Of a stretch of 64,000 nucleotides of DNA, positions 46,481-55,011 are shown piece after piece. The stretch's first letter is position 1, and each line of letters opens with the position of its first letter. The notes beneath the pieces were generated by a model. The model saw only the letters and a program-made list of their open reading frames with translations. It was not told where the DNA came from and searched no databases. This DNA comes from Paraburkholderia megapolitana (GTDB lineage: Bacteria > Pseudomonadota > Gammaproteobacteria > Burkholderiales > Burkholderiaceae), in NCBI RefSeq assembly GCF_007556815.1, contig NZ_CP041745.1:1775001-1839000 (forward strand). The letters are read 5' to 3'. The position numbers and the translations under genes are program-made.

Positions 46481-48979
46481 TTAGGCGGCAAGTTGCATCG
46501 CCTTGTCGAGCGCTTCCTTGCGGCGTTGGAGATCGCCAAGCAGGCCGAAATCCTGATCGAAATCGTCGACCTTCACGACTTCCGCGCCGTAACGCGCATA
46601 GTCGTTGAGTACCTTGCGCTCGTCGGCATCGATCAGACCGCGCTGCAAGACGGTTTCGGTCCAGTCGCCGAGATCGGGGAGACTTTGCGGCATCGGTGGG
46701 ATCAGGCCGCGCTTGACCGCATCGCGCAGCTTCTGGTCGATCTCCGTCACGCGCGGGTTCAGCGCGAAGATCAATTCGCCGTAGCCGAGCGGATCGACGT
46801 CCACATGCGGCACGTAAGAGTCGGAGACGAGCCGCTCGCGTGCGGCGCTGGGCGTCTGCATCAGTTCGGCAATCGCGGTGCCGAGACTATCGGACGGCGC
46901 GCGATGCCGCATGCCGAACGGGAACGCACACAAGCGCACGAAGGCTGCGGCCGCGCGATTCGGATAGTTCGCGAGCACGCCGTCGAGTGCCTGTTGCGCC
47001 TGGTACAGCGAGTCTTCCACGCCCCAGCGCACGAGCGGCAGGTCCGCTTCCTGGCGACCTTCGTCTTCGAAACGCTTGAGCGTCGCGGAGATCAGATAGA
47101 GCTGCGACAGCACATCGCCGAGCCGCCCCGAGATCCGTTCACGACGCTTCAGATCGCCGCCGAGCACGAACATCGAGACATCGGCGAGCAGCGCGAATGC
47201 GGTCGATATCCGGCTTGCGGCGCGGTAGTAGTGGGCGAGCGGCGCATACGCCTGCTGCGGTTTTGCGATCAGCGCACCGCCTGTCACCCCGTCGACGAAA
47301 CTGCGCACGACGTTCGACAGCGTGAAGTTCACATGGCCGAAAAACGCTTCGTCGAAATCGACGAGGGCTTTCGCGTGGTCGGCCTCGCGCGTTGCAGTCA
47401 TCTCTTTCAGCACGTACGGGTGGCAGCGAATCGCACCCTGACCGAAGATGATCAGACAGCGCGTCAGGATGTTCGCGCCTTCCACCGTGATCGCGATCGG
47501 CACCTGCTGGTAGGCACGCGCGAGAAAATTCGACGGGCCCATGCAGATGCCCTTGCCGGCGGCGACATCCATGCCGTCGTTGATGACTTTGCGGGCGCGT
47601 TCGGTGATGTGGTACTTGGCGATGGCCGAGATGACCGAGGGCTTTTCGCCGAGATCGACCGCGTGTGCGGAGAGGCGCCGCGCTGCATCCATCACGTACA
47701 GGTTACCGCCCATGCGACCGAGCGCTTCCTGCACGCCTTCGAACTTGCCGACGGCGGTGCGGAACTGACGCCGCACGGCTGCATACGCGCCGGTGCCGCG
47801 CACGGCGATCTTCGCCATGCCTACATTCGACGACGGCAGCGAAATCGCGCGGCCTGCAGCGAGACATTCCATCAACATGCGCCAGCCGTTGCCGACTTGC
47901 TCACGTCCGCCGATCACCCAGTCGAGCGGAATGAACACATCCTTGCCCGAGTTCGGACCGTTCTGGAACACCGCGTTCAGCGGCCAGTGGCGTCGACCGA
48001 TATTCACACCAGGGTGGCGCGTCGGAATCAGCGCACAGGTGATACCTGGTTCATCGACGGAACCGAGCAGATGATCGGGATCGTGCACGCGGAAGGCGAG
48101 ACCCAGCACCGTCGCGATCGGACCGAGCGTGATGTAGCGCTTGTCCCAGGTCACACGAAAACCGAGCGTCTCGCGGCCTTCGAATGTGCCTTTACACACG
48201 ATGCCCAGATCGGGAATCGCAGCGGCGTCGGAGCCCGCATACGGGTTGGTCAGCGCGAAGCAGGGGATCTCGTCGCCGCGCGCAAGACGCGGCAGGTAGT
48301 AGTTTTTCTGTTCGTCGGTGCCGTAGTGCATCAGCAGTTCGGCCGGGCCGAGCGAGTTCGGTACCATCACCGAGACGGCCGCAGCCGAGCAGCGCGTCGC
48401 GAGTTTCATGATCACCTGCGAATGCGCATACGCGGAAAACTGCTTACCGCCGTACTGCTTCGGAATGATCATCCCGAGGAAGCCCTTGTCCTTGACGTAC
48501 TGCCACGCCTGCGGCGACAGATCCTGCCAGACGGCTGTGGTTTCCCAGTCGTTCGCGAGATCGCACAGCTGCTGGCATTCGTTATCGAGGAACGACTGTT
48601 CTTCGGCGGACAGCTTGGCCGGGCCATGTGCGAGCAGCGAGTCCCAGTGCGGCCGGCCGGAGAAGAGCGCAGCGTCCCACCAGACCGTGCCGGCTTCGAT
48701 CGCGTCGCGTTCGGTCGGCGACATCTCGGGAAGAATCTTGCGGAAGATATCGAGCACCCGCTTCGACAGCCACGCACGCCGCAACGGTTTGATCGCGAGG
48801 ACGAGCGCAGGCAGGATGAAGACGATCGTGAGCAGCGTCGTGAGGAAACCGCCGGCGGAGCCGGTCAGATGCGCGGCTGCGACCCAGACGATCATGAACG
48901 TCAGCCACCACGACGCACGGGCCCGAAGATAGACGAGCGCCGCACCAGCGACGATGAGCGCAACGATAAACCACGACAT
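46481..48979 (-). CDS. fadE: Acyl-CoA dehydrogenase (FadE type)
   Basis: An 832-residue FAD enzyme for the first step of beta-oxidation. Two N-terminal membrane segments (about 1-28 and 36-66) are followed by the dehydrogenase core, including CFALTNPYAGSDAAAIPD, GFRVTWDKRYITLGPIA and a C-terminal DUF1974-like domain. E. coli FadE is 814 residues with a similar layout. First structural gene after the TetR gene, 246 bases away. Confidence 0.93.
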   Translation of the reverse strand: MSWFIVALIVAGAALVYLRARASWWLTFMIVWVAAAHLTGSAGGFLTTLLTIVFILPALVLAIKPLRRAWLSKRVLDIFRKILPEMSPTERDAIEAGTVWWDAALFSGRPHWDSLLAHGPAKLSAEEQSFLDNECQQLCDLANDWETTAVWQDLSPQAWQYVKDKGFLGMIIPKQYGGKQFSAYAHSQVIMKLATRCSAAAVSVMVPNSLGPAELLMHYGTDEQKNYYLPRLARGDEIPCFALTNPYAGSDAAAIPDLGIVCKGTFEGRETLGFRVTWDKRYITLGPIATVLGLAFRVHDPDHLLGSVDEPGITCALIPTRHPGVNIGRRHWPLNAVFQNGPNSGKDVFIPLDWVIGGREQVGNGWRMLMECLAAGRAISLPSSNVGMAKIAVRGTGAYAAVRRQFRTAVGKFEGVQEALGRMGGNLYVMDAARRLSAHAVDLGEKPSVISAIAKYHITERARKVINDGMDVAAGKGICMGPSNFLARAYQQVPIAITVEGANILTRCLIIFGQGAIRCHPYVLKEMTATREADHAKALVDFDEAFFGHVNFTLSNVVRSFVDGVTGGALIAKPQQAYAPLAHYYRAASRISTAFALLADVSMFVLGGDLKRRERISGRLGDVLSQLYLISATLKRFEDEGRQEADLPLVRWGVEDSLYQAQQALDGVLANYPNRAAAAFVRLCAFPFGMRHRAPSDSLGTAIAELMQTPSAARERLVSDSYVPHVDVDPLGYGELIFALNPRVTEIDQKLRDAVKRGLIPPMPQSLPDLGDWTETVLQRGLIDADERKVLNDYARYGAEVVKVDDFDQDFGLLGDLQRRKEALDKAMQLAA

Positions 48980-49096
48980 GTCGACTCCTCCTTTTCATTT
49001 CTACGGGCGTGCATATCCCGCACCACGCGATACAGCGGATAGCTCGCGTGTTGTTGTTCGTTGACGGGTGCACCGCACCCGTCGGGCATGTTGGAC

Positions 49097-49118
49097 CGGA
49101 CCGCCGGCACGCGGTCCG
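49097..49118. other. Eight-base GC hairpin between tetR and fadE
   Basis: CGGACCGC (49097-49104) pairs perfectly with GCGGTCCG (49111-49118) around a six-base loop. It may attenuate tetR-to-fadE readthrough or be an operator half. The 246-bp gap should also contain the fadE promoter, which I could not define. Confidence 0.4.
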
Positions 49119-49225
49119 TGCGGCAGACGATCCCGTGGCCGGGCTTGCGCGCGTCAGTCAGGTGCCGGTGTCATCTAGGTGAAGGGACGCCGGCTCTAAC
49201 TGCTGCTATTACATGCAGCCCGCGC

Positions 49226-50071
49226 TCAGGCAGCGCCGTGCGCGACCTGTTGCGTGGACAAACTCACCGCGGGCTCGCTGCTGCGTTCGACGACGGGCAC
49301 CTGGTTCACGGCCGCTGGGGACGAGATCGGGCACGCGACGCTTGCCGGGCCGTCCGGCACGCTGGTGTCGGATGCATCGCCAAGCACGGCCGCAAAGACC
49401 GCCAGTTGCGTCGAATCGGGCAGCGGTGCCTTCAGCGCCGCGACCATCAACGACGCGAGCCGCGCGATCAGTTGCAGGTCGTTCATGTCCTTACCCTGCG
49501 AGAACTCGGAGATCAGGCTGTCGGTGTCCGTGCCGGCCAGCACGCCCGATAGCGCACCGATGGCGAAATGCAGACGCCAGCCGAGTTCTTCGCGCGGCAG
49601 ATGCGGCAGCGCGCGCTGGAACGCCTCGAAGAAGCGTTCTGCCACCGACGCGTAATGTGCTCCGAGAAAATCGCGGATGAACGATGACGGGTCGGTGTAC
49701 GCACGGCCAAGCAACCGCAAGAACGCCTTGCCGCCTACGCGCGGTTCGCGTGACAGACGCAATGCCGGAATGAACATCGCGCCGAGCACGTGCTCGCAGG
49801 TGAGACGAGTGCCAAGCAGCGCATCGAAACGCTCGAGCAGCTTTAAACGCTCTTCGTTCAGACGATCGAGGCGCCGCGACAGCATCGCGTGTATCAGTGC
49901 TTCCTTGTTGCCGAAGTGATAGTTGACCGCTGCGAGATTGACCTCGGCACGCGAGGTGATCTGCCGCAACGACATTGCTTCGTAGCCGCACTCGACAAAG
50001 AGCGCTTCAGCAGCGTCGAGGATGCGTGACTTCGTATCGCCGGCGGGCCGGCTCAGTGTGCGAACTACCAT
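49226..50071 (-). CDS. TetR-family regulator of the lipid operon
   Basis: A 281-residue repressor. The N-terminal DNA-binding domain (about 12-60) has TKSRILDAAEALFVECGYEAMSLRQIT and AAVNYHFGNKEALI. The ligand domain is followed by an unusually long low-complexity tail of about 70 residues after the last helices (PVVERSSEPAVSL at the end). ATG 50071 has GGGAGA upstream. A perfect palindrome is 43 bases upstream of its start. It likely represses the fad operon and itself in response to acyl-CoA, as PsrA and FadR-like TetR proteins do; inference. Confidence 0.85.
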   Translation of the reverse strand: MVVRTLSRPAGDTKSRILDAAEALFVECGYEAMSLRQITSRAEVNLAAVNYHFGNKEALIHAMLSRRLDRLNEERLKLLERFDALLGTRLTCEHVLGAMFIPALRLSREPRVGGKAFLRLLGRAYTDPSSFIRDFLGAHYASVAERFFEAFQRALPHLPREELGWRLHFAIGALSGVLAGTDTDSLISEFSQGKDMNDLQLIARLASLMVAALKAPLPDSTQLAVFAAVLGDASDTSVPDGPASVACPISSPAAVNQVPVVERSSEPAVSLSTQQVAHGAA

Positions 50072-50113
50072 GTTGCGTCTCCCAATGCCGGTCGCCCGGC
50101 CGCAAACGAGCGA

Positions 50114-50131
50114 TTCAAATACGTATTTGAA
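50114..50131. promoter_or_regulatory. Perfect 18-bp palindrome upstream of tetR
   Basis: TTCAAATACGTATTTGAA at 50114-50131 is fully symmetric and overlaps another 12-bp palindrome (50130-50141). It sits in the tetR promoter region, the expected place for an autoregulatory TetR operator. No second copy was found before fadE. Confidence 0.65.
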
Positions 50132-50244
50132 ACAGCTGTTTTTTTCAGGATAAGAAGGATAGGGTGAAGCGAGCAAGCATTGTGTGTGGATAGACCCCTC
50201 TAAAAATGCAATCGTTGCCGTGATGCGCCCATGCGGACGCAGAC

Positions 50245-50279
50245 AAAAAAGGCCGTTCCGACAGGAATCGGAACGGCCT
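50245..50279 (-). terminator. Intrinsic terminator of the MFS transporter gene
   Basis: A 12-bp perfect stem (50250-50261 with 50268-50279) with a six-base loop. On the minus strand it is followed by six T, and it lies about 100 bases after the transporter stop. Confidence 0.88.
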
Positions 50280-50382
50280 CGTACTGCAATACTGGTAGCC
50301 ATCTCCGGCAGGTCATGCCTGCCGTCGTATTCGTGCCCGACACGCCGTTAGACAGTTTGCCGGGTCATAGCATGGGTCGCGA

Positions 50383-51603
50383 TCAACTGACGGTCGCGAC
50401 CTGTTCCGCCGATTGTGTCATATCTATGCCGCGTCGTTCACGACTGAACAAAATCAGCACGGCAATCGCGACTGCGACGATACCGATCACAGTGGCCATG
50501 ACCGTCGCGTAGTTGTTGCCGTGCGCTTCGGCGAATCCCGCCTGCAGCGGCCCGTTGACCGATGCGATCAGGTTGCCGAGCTGGTAGACGAGACCTGGGA
50601 ACGTGGCGCGAATCTCGTCCGGCGAAATTTCGTTCAGGTGCACCGGAATCACACCCCATGCGCCTTGCACCGAGATCTGCATCAGGAACGCGCCGGCCGC
50701 GAGCAGGAACGGTGTGCTCGAAAATGCCCACAGCGGCAGCACCGGCAACGCGATCAATGCCGCGATGAAAATTGCGCGCTTGCGGCCGATCTTTTCCGAC
50801 AGCGAACCGAAGAACAGGCCGCCTACCATCGCACCGATGTTCAGCGTAATCGTGATCCACGACACCGTGTGCGCATCGAATTGATGCTGGATGCGCAGGA
50901 AGGTCGGGTACAGATCCTGTGAGCCGTGCGAGAAGAAGTTGAACGCGGTCATCAGCACGATCGCGTACAGCGACAGCGTCACGTTCTTTTTCAGCGTCGC
51001 GACGAGGCCCGGATGCTCTTTCTTCTCGAGCGTCTTGAAGGCCGGCGATTCAGGAACGTGCGCCCGTACGTACAGCACGAGCAACGCAGGCAGCACGCCG
51101 ACGAAGAACATGCCGCGCCAGCCGATGTATTGATAGAACACGCCGAACACGACCGAGGCGAGCAGATAGCCGCTCGGATAGCCGGCTTGCAGCAGACCCG
51201 ATACGAAGCCGCGCGCTTTGGTCGGCACGGTTTCCATCGTCAGTGCGCCGCCGACGCCCCATTCGCCGCCCATCGCGATACCGAACAGCGCGCGCAGGAT
51301 GAGCAGGGTGGTCAGGTTCGGCGAGAAACCGGACAGCAATTCAAGTAGCGAGAAACAGGCGATGTTGACCATCAAGGTCGGGCGGCGGCCATATTTGTCG
51401 GCGAGCCAGCCGAAGATCAAGGCGCCGACCGGACGCATCATCAGGGTCAGCATGATCCCGAAAGCGACGGACTTGATATCCGTGCCGAATTCCCCCGCGA
51501 TGTCTTTCAGAACGAAAACCATCAGAAAGAAATCGAATGCGTCTAATGTCCAGCCCAGATAGGCGGCGATAGTGACGTTTCTCTGTTCCCGAGTCCAGCT
51601 CAT
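50383..51603 (-). CDS. MFS transporter, carboxylate (lactate/SHS-like) type
   Basis: A 406-residue, 12-helix major facilitator. The family loop motif is GWLADKYGRRP after helix 2, with WTLDAFDFFLM in helix 1 and RALFGIAMGGEWGVGGAL in helix 4. This pattern fits the sialate/lactate:proton symporters (SHS/Jen1-like) and AEEP-type carriers. AGGAG precedes the ATG. Substrate is most likely a short monocarboxylate, but this is by family only. It is followed by a strong terminator. Confidence 0.78.
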   Translation of the reverse strand: MSWTREQRNVTIAAYLGWTLDAFDFFLMVFVLKDIAGEFGTDIKSVAFGIMLTLMMRPVGALIFGWLADKYGRRPTLMVNIACFSLLELLSGFSPNLTTLLILRALFGIAMGGEWGVGGALTMETVPTKARGFVSGLLQAGYPSGYLLASVVFGVFYQYIGWRGMFFVGVLPALLVLYVRAHVPESPAFKTLEKKEHPGLVATLKKNVTLSLYAIVLMTAFNFFSHGSQDLYPTFLRIQHQFDAHTVSWITITLNIGAMVGGLFFGSLSEKIGRKRAIFIAALIALPVLPLWAFSSTPFLLAAGAFLMQISVQGAWGVIPVHLNEISPDEIRATFPGLVYQLGNLIASVNGPLQAGFAEAHGNNYATVMATVIGIVAVAIAVLILFSRERRGIDMTQSAEQVATVS

Positions 51604-52037
51604 TGGTTGTTCTCCTGTCTCCGATAGCCGTGCAATAAACGCCGGACCGCGCCGTGCGATACCGGTGTGACCCCGTGCTCTGCCGGTTTGAAGCGAGTGT
51701 ACGCCGACCGTTAAGCGACTGCATGGATGAAAGCGGTTATCGGTGGTAATCCCTGGTTGAGACCTCTTTGATTCCAGTTTGAATGTTTGCTAAATGAAAG
51801 AATTCGATTATCCGTAATCGATTTTTGTATGATTTTTGTAATGTTATTCGCGAAGTCTTTTTCGCAAGAAACCGCACGCGCGTCGCTTTAGAAAAACTTA
51901 ACGATGGAGCAGCGTTACGCCCCTGTTCGTCGTGTTTTTGAGTTCCTAAGCTGGGTCACGGTCGACAAACGGCCGCAGGCAAGTCACCCACGAACCGCTA
52001 GCCGCGCGCCCGGCTGCGCATCGACATTGGAGCACTC
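51604..52037. other. 434-bp divergent regulatory region
   Basis: No gene. AT-rich in the middle, with repeated ATTTTTGTA. CGATTA (51805-51810) and TAATCG (51815-51820) form a six-base inverted repeat with four-base spacer, a possible operator. It holds promoters for the transporter and the binding-protein genes. Confidence 0.45.
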
Positions 52038-52817
52038 ATGAAACGCGCGATTGCAGGTCTCGCCTTACTGTTGGCCGCATTCTGTGCCGACGCCAATGCG
52101 AACGATATGACGCGGCTCCGGTTCGGCGTCGATCCGACGTACGCGCCGTTTGAATCGAAAGCGCCTTCGGGCCAGCTCATCGGTTTCGAAATCGACCTCG
52201 GCAATGAAATCTGTCGACGTCTGAACGCCAAATGCGTCTGGGTCGAGACCGCGTTCGACGGCATTATTCCGGCGCTGCAGGGCCGGAAATTCGAGGCGAT
52301 TCTGTCGGCGATGTCGGTTACGCCGCAGCGCGAGGCGCAGGTCGCGTTCACGACGCCGCTCTTCAACACACCGAGCCGGCTGATCGGTTTGCGCGGACGC
52401 GATATCAAACCGACGGTCGAATCATTGCGCGGCAAGCGCATCGGCGTGGCCCAGGGTTCCACACAGGAGGCCTACGCGAAGACGTACTGGGCGCCGGCCG
52501 GTATCGAGATCGTGTCGTACGCGAATCAGGAGCAGGTGTATGCGGATCTGCGTCCGGGCCGCATCGATGCGACGCTCACCGACATGATTGCGGGTAGCCA
52601 GGGTTTTCTAAAGACGCCTCAAGGTGCCAACTACGCGTTCCTCGGTGCGCCGGTCAACGACGAGAAAACACTCGGCAAGGGCGGTGCGATCGGTTTGCGT
52701 AAAGAGGATGTCGCGCTGCGCGAAAAGATCGACGGGGTCATCGAAGCGATGCGCAAGGACGGCACCTATCGCAAGATCGAGCAGCGCTATTTCGACTTCG
52801 ACATTTCGGGGCAGTGA
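52038..52817 (+). CDS. Amino-acid-type ABC periplasmic binding protein
   Basis: A 259-residue class-3 solute-binding protein. Signal peptide about 1-22 (cut after ANA), then RLRFGVDPTYAPFESKAPSGQLIGFEIDLGNEIC, the family signature, and ILSAMSVTPQREAQVAFT. The lysine/arginine/ornithine or histidine type is most similar. GGAG precedes the ATG. No permease or ATPase gene is adjacent, so it may serve a permease elsewhere or act as a sensor. Confidence 0.85.
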   Translation: MKRAIAGLALLLAAFCADANANDMTRLRFGVDPTYAPFESKAPSGQLIGFEIDLGNEICRRLNAKCVWVETAFDGIIPALQGRKFEAILSAMSVTPQREAQVAFTTPLFNTPSRLIGLRGRDIKPTVESLRGKRIGVAQGSTQEAYAKTYWAPAGIEIVSYANQEQVYADLRPGRIDATLTDMIAGSQGFLKTPQGANYAFLGAPVNDEKTLGKGGAIGLRKEDVALREKIDGVIEAMRKDGTYRKIEQRYFDFDISGQ

Positions 52818-52826
52818 GCGGATCGG

Positions 52827-53759
52827 CTATTGCAGCATCGCGTCGTTGATCTGCTGTTGTTCTCGCGCGCGCGTCAGTAGCCAGCGATGAAAGCTGCGGC
52901 ATTGAGGCTGATCGAAAGCGCTTTTCTTCCACGTGAGGAAGTAAGGCCACGGCAACGGAAGTCCGAGTTTGAACGGTACGACGAGGCGGCCGGCGGCGAC
53001 GTCGTCGCAGATCATCGAAGATTGTGCGAGTGCGAAACCGTGGCCATCGATGGCGGCCTGGATCGCGACGCTCGACAGCGAGTAGACATGCCGCGGGTTA
53101 TGCAGCGCGCCGCAGTCGACACCGTTAGCTTCGAACCAGTCGCGCCACGAAGGGGGCGAGGTGAATTTCGGCAACCAGTCCACTGCGATCAAGGGATGCG
53201 GCAAGAGGTCCGCGGGTTCGGCGAGCGGCGCCTTGTCGCTGAGCCATGCCGGACTGCACACGGGCACGACACTGTCGCGAAAGAGTTCGATGGCGTTTTC
53301 GGCTTCCACGATGCGCTCGCCGTAGCTGACACGAAAATCGATCTCATAGCCCTCGGGTGAAGGCTCCGTATGCGTGCCGTCGAGATAGACGCTCAATTCC
53401 GGATGCTGCGTTTGCCACGCCATGACACGCGGGGCGAGCCACTTTGAGAGCAGCGAAGGCAATGCACTGACGCTCAGATTGCGGACGTTTTTCGCGCGCT
53501 CCATTTCCGCGTGAGCGACGCGCAGGCTCTCGAAGGCGGCCGCACAGCTCTCGTGGTAGCGACGTCCAATGGTGGTGAGTCGCAAGCGCTTGCCGTCCTT
53601 TTGCATCAGGCTCATGCCGAGTGTGTCTTCGAGCAGCTTGATCTGCTGGCTGACGGCGCCGGCCGAAATGCCGAGACGTTTCGCGGCTTCTGCAACGCCG
53701 CCGCAGCGGCCCACGGCTTCGAAAACCTGCAACGCGCGCAGAGGGGGCAGCGTGCTCAT
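52827..53759 (-). CDS. LysR-family regulator (GcvA-like group)
   Basis: A 310-residue regulator with an N-terminal winged helix (LPPLRALQVFEAVGRCGGVAEAAKRLGISAGAVSQQIKLLE) and a C-terminal substrate-binding domain. Start ATG 53759 has AAGGA upstream. It is divergent from the Rieske oxygenase gene, the usual position for a LysR regulator of that gene, and convergent with the binding-protein gene. Confidence 0.88.
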   Translation of the reverse strand: MSTLPPLRALQVFEAVGRCGGVAEAAKRLGISAGAVSQQIKLLEDTLGMSLMQKDGKRLRLTTIGRRYHESCAAAFESLRVAHAEMERAKNVRNLSVSALPSLLSKWLAPRVMAWQTQHPELSVYLDGTHTEPSPEGYEIDFRVSYGERIVEAENAIELFRDSVVPVCSPAWLSDKAPLAEPADLLPHPLIAVDWLPKFTSPPSWRDWFEANGVDCGALHNPRHVYSLSSVAIQAAIDGHGFALAQSSMICDDVAAGRLVVPFKLGLPLPWPYFLTWKKSAFDQPQCRSFHRWLLTRAREQQQINDAMLQ

Positions 53760-53805
53760 GGCGATTCCTTCTTTGAGGAAGAGGGGCATGGTGAAGCATT
53801 GTGAG

Positions 53806-53874
53806 TTTAGAAATTCTAAAAGAACCGCTAGCTCCACACATCTATTCTTTAATGTTTCGGCCTCTTATTCTTTA
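53806..53874. promoter_or_regulatory. Candidate LysR operator in the LysR-Rieske gap
   Basis: TTTAGAA (53806-53812) and TTCTAAA (53814-53820) form a seven-base inverted repeat with one central base. Two direct repeats of TATTCTTTA follow at 53843-53851 and 53866-53874, 23 bases apart. Position and symmetry fit a LysR-type control region. Confidence 0.45.
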
Positions 53875-53936
53875 GACATGCTCGATCGCGGGGCCGCCAG
53901 GGCGCAGAACGAGTGAACCCACCGGAGGCAGCGCAG

Positions 53937-55010
53937 ATGTTCTTGAAGAATGCATGGTACGTAGCAGCACGAGATAAGGAAGTGACGCACAGCCTGTTGC
54001 CGGTCACGATTCTCGATGAGCCGGTCGTGCTTTACCGCAAGACGGATGGCACGCCGGTCGCACTCGAAAACGCGTGCCCTCATCGCATGCTGCCGCTATC
54101 GATGGGACGCCTGATCGGCGACGAACTCGAATGCGGCTATCACGGGCTCACGTTCGACTGCTCCGGCACCTGTGTGAAAGCACCTGGTGCACAACGCATT
54201 CCCGCTTCCGCACAGGTACGCAGTTATCCGCTTGCGGAACGCTACGGTCTCGTGTGGATCTGGATGGGCGATGCGCAGGCAGCCGATCCGGATGAGATCG
54301 TGCAGATCGACGAGTGGGACGATCCGGCGTGGGGCATCAACCATGGCGATGCGATGACGGTGGATTGCCATTACCTGTATGTCACCGACAATCTGCTCGA
54401 CCCGTCGCATGTGGCGTGGGTGCATCGCTCGTCGTTCGGCAACGCTGCGTGCGAAGCAGAGCCGTTGAAGACTGTCGTGGCCGAAAACGGCGTAACGGTG
54501 TCGCGCTGGATGCGCGATGTGGAGGTCGCGCCGTTCTACGCAAAGTTCGTCAAGTTTGCAGGGCATTGCGATCGCAAGCAGCATTACGAAGTGCGCTTTC
54601 CGTCGCACGCGATCATCAAGGCGATTTTCACGCCTGCCGGAACGGGCGGAGACGACGCGCCGCCGCACCCGCAAGTGTTCCTGATGAATTCGTATAACTT
54701 CATGACACCGGTGAACGAATCGCAGACCCGCTACTTCTGGTTCCAGACCCGCAACTTCGATCCACATGACCAGGACGTTTCCCGTCAGTTCGATGAAGAC
54801 GTACGTCATGCGTTCGAGGAGGATCGCGCGGTGCTGACGGCCGTGCATCAAGGTATGGCGCGGCGGCGCAAACCGAATATCGATCTCGCGATCGATTCCG
54901 GGCCACTGCGTTTCCGCCGTGCGCTCGGCCAGATGATCGAGCGCGAACAGGCCGCGGGACCGGCGGCTGTGCCGGTGTATGTCGTCGGCCGGCAGCAAGC
55001 GGGAGGTTGA
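53937..55010 (+). CDS. Rieske non-haem iron oxygenase alpha subunit (VanA-like)
   Basis: A 357-residue oxygenase. ATG 53937 has GGAGG eight bases upstream; a GTG at 53913 is less likely. The Rieske domain has CPHR ... CGYHG ligands (about 51-75). The catalytic domain has DNLLDPSHVAWVH with the two iron His. This type often demethylates or hydroxylates methoxy-aromatics, amines or similar substrates. The reductase starts two bases after its stop, so the pair forms a two-component oxygenase. The substrate is unknown. Confidence 0.9.
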   Translation: MFLKNAWYVAARDKEVTHSLLPVTILDEPVVLYRKTDGTPVALENACPHRMLPLSMGRLIGDELECGYHGLTFDCSGTCVKAPGAQRIPASAQVRSYPLAERYGLVWIWMGDAQAADPDEIVQIDEWDDPAWGINHGDAMTVDCHYLYVTDNLLDPSHVAWVHRSSFGNAACEAEPLKTVVAENGVTVSRWMRDVEVAPFYAKFVKFAGHCDRKQHYEVRFPSHAIIKAIFTPAGTGGDDAPPHPQVFLMNSYNFMTPVNESQTRYFWFQTRNFDPHDQDVSRQFDEDVRHAFEEDRAVLTAVHQGMARRRKPNIDLAIDSGPLRFRRALGQMIEREQAAGPAAVPVYVVGRQQAGG

Positions 55011-55011
55011 G

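Noticed and set aside
45617..49042. 1,141-codon open frame on the plus strand across the lipid operon
   Set aside because: It is antisense to FadE and the FabG-like gene, Arg/His-rich, and has no domain; a GC-rich shadow frame.
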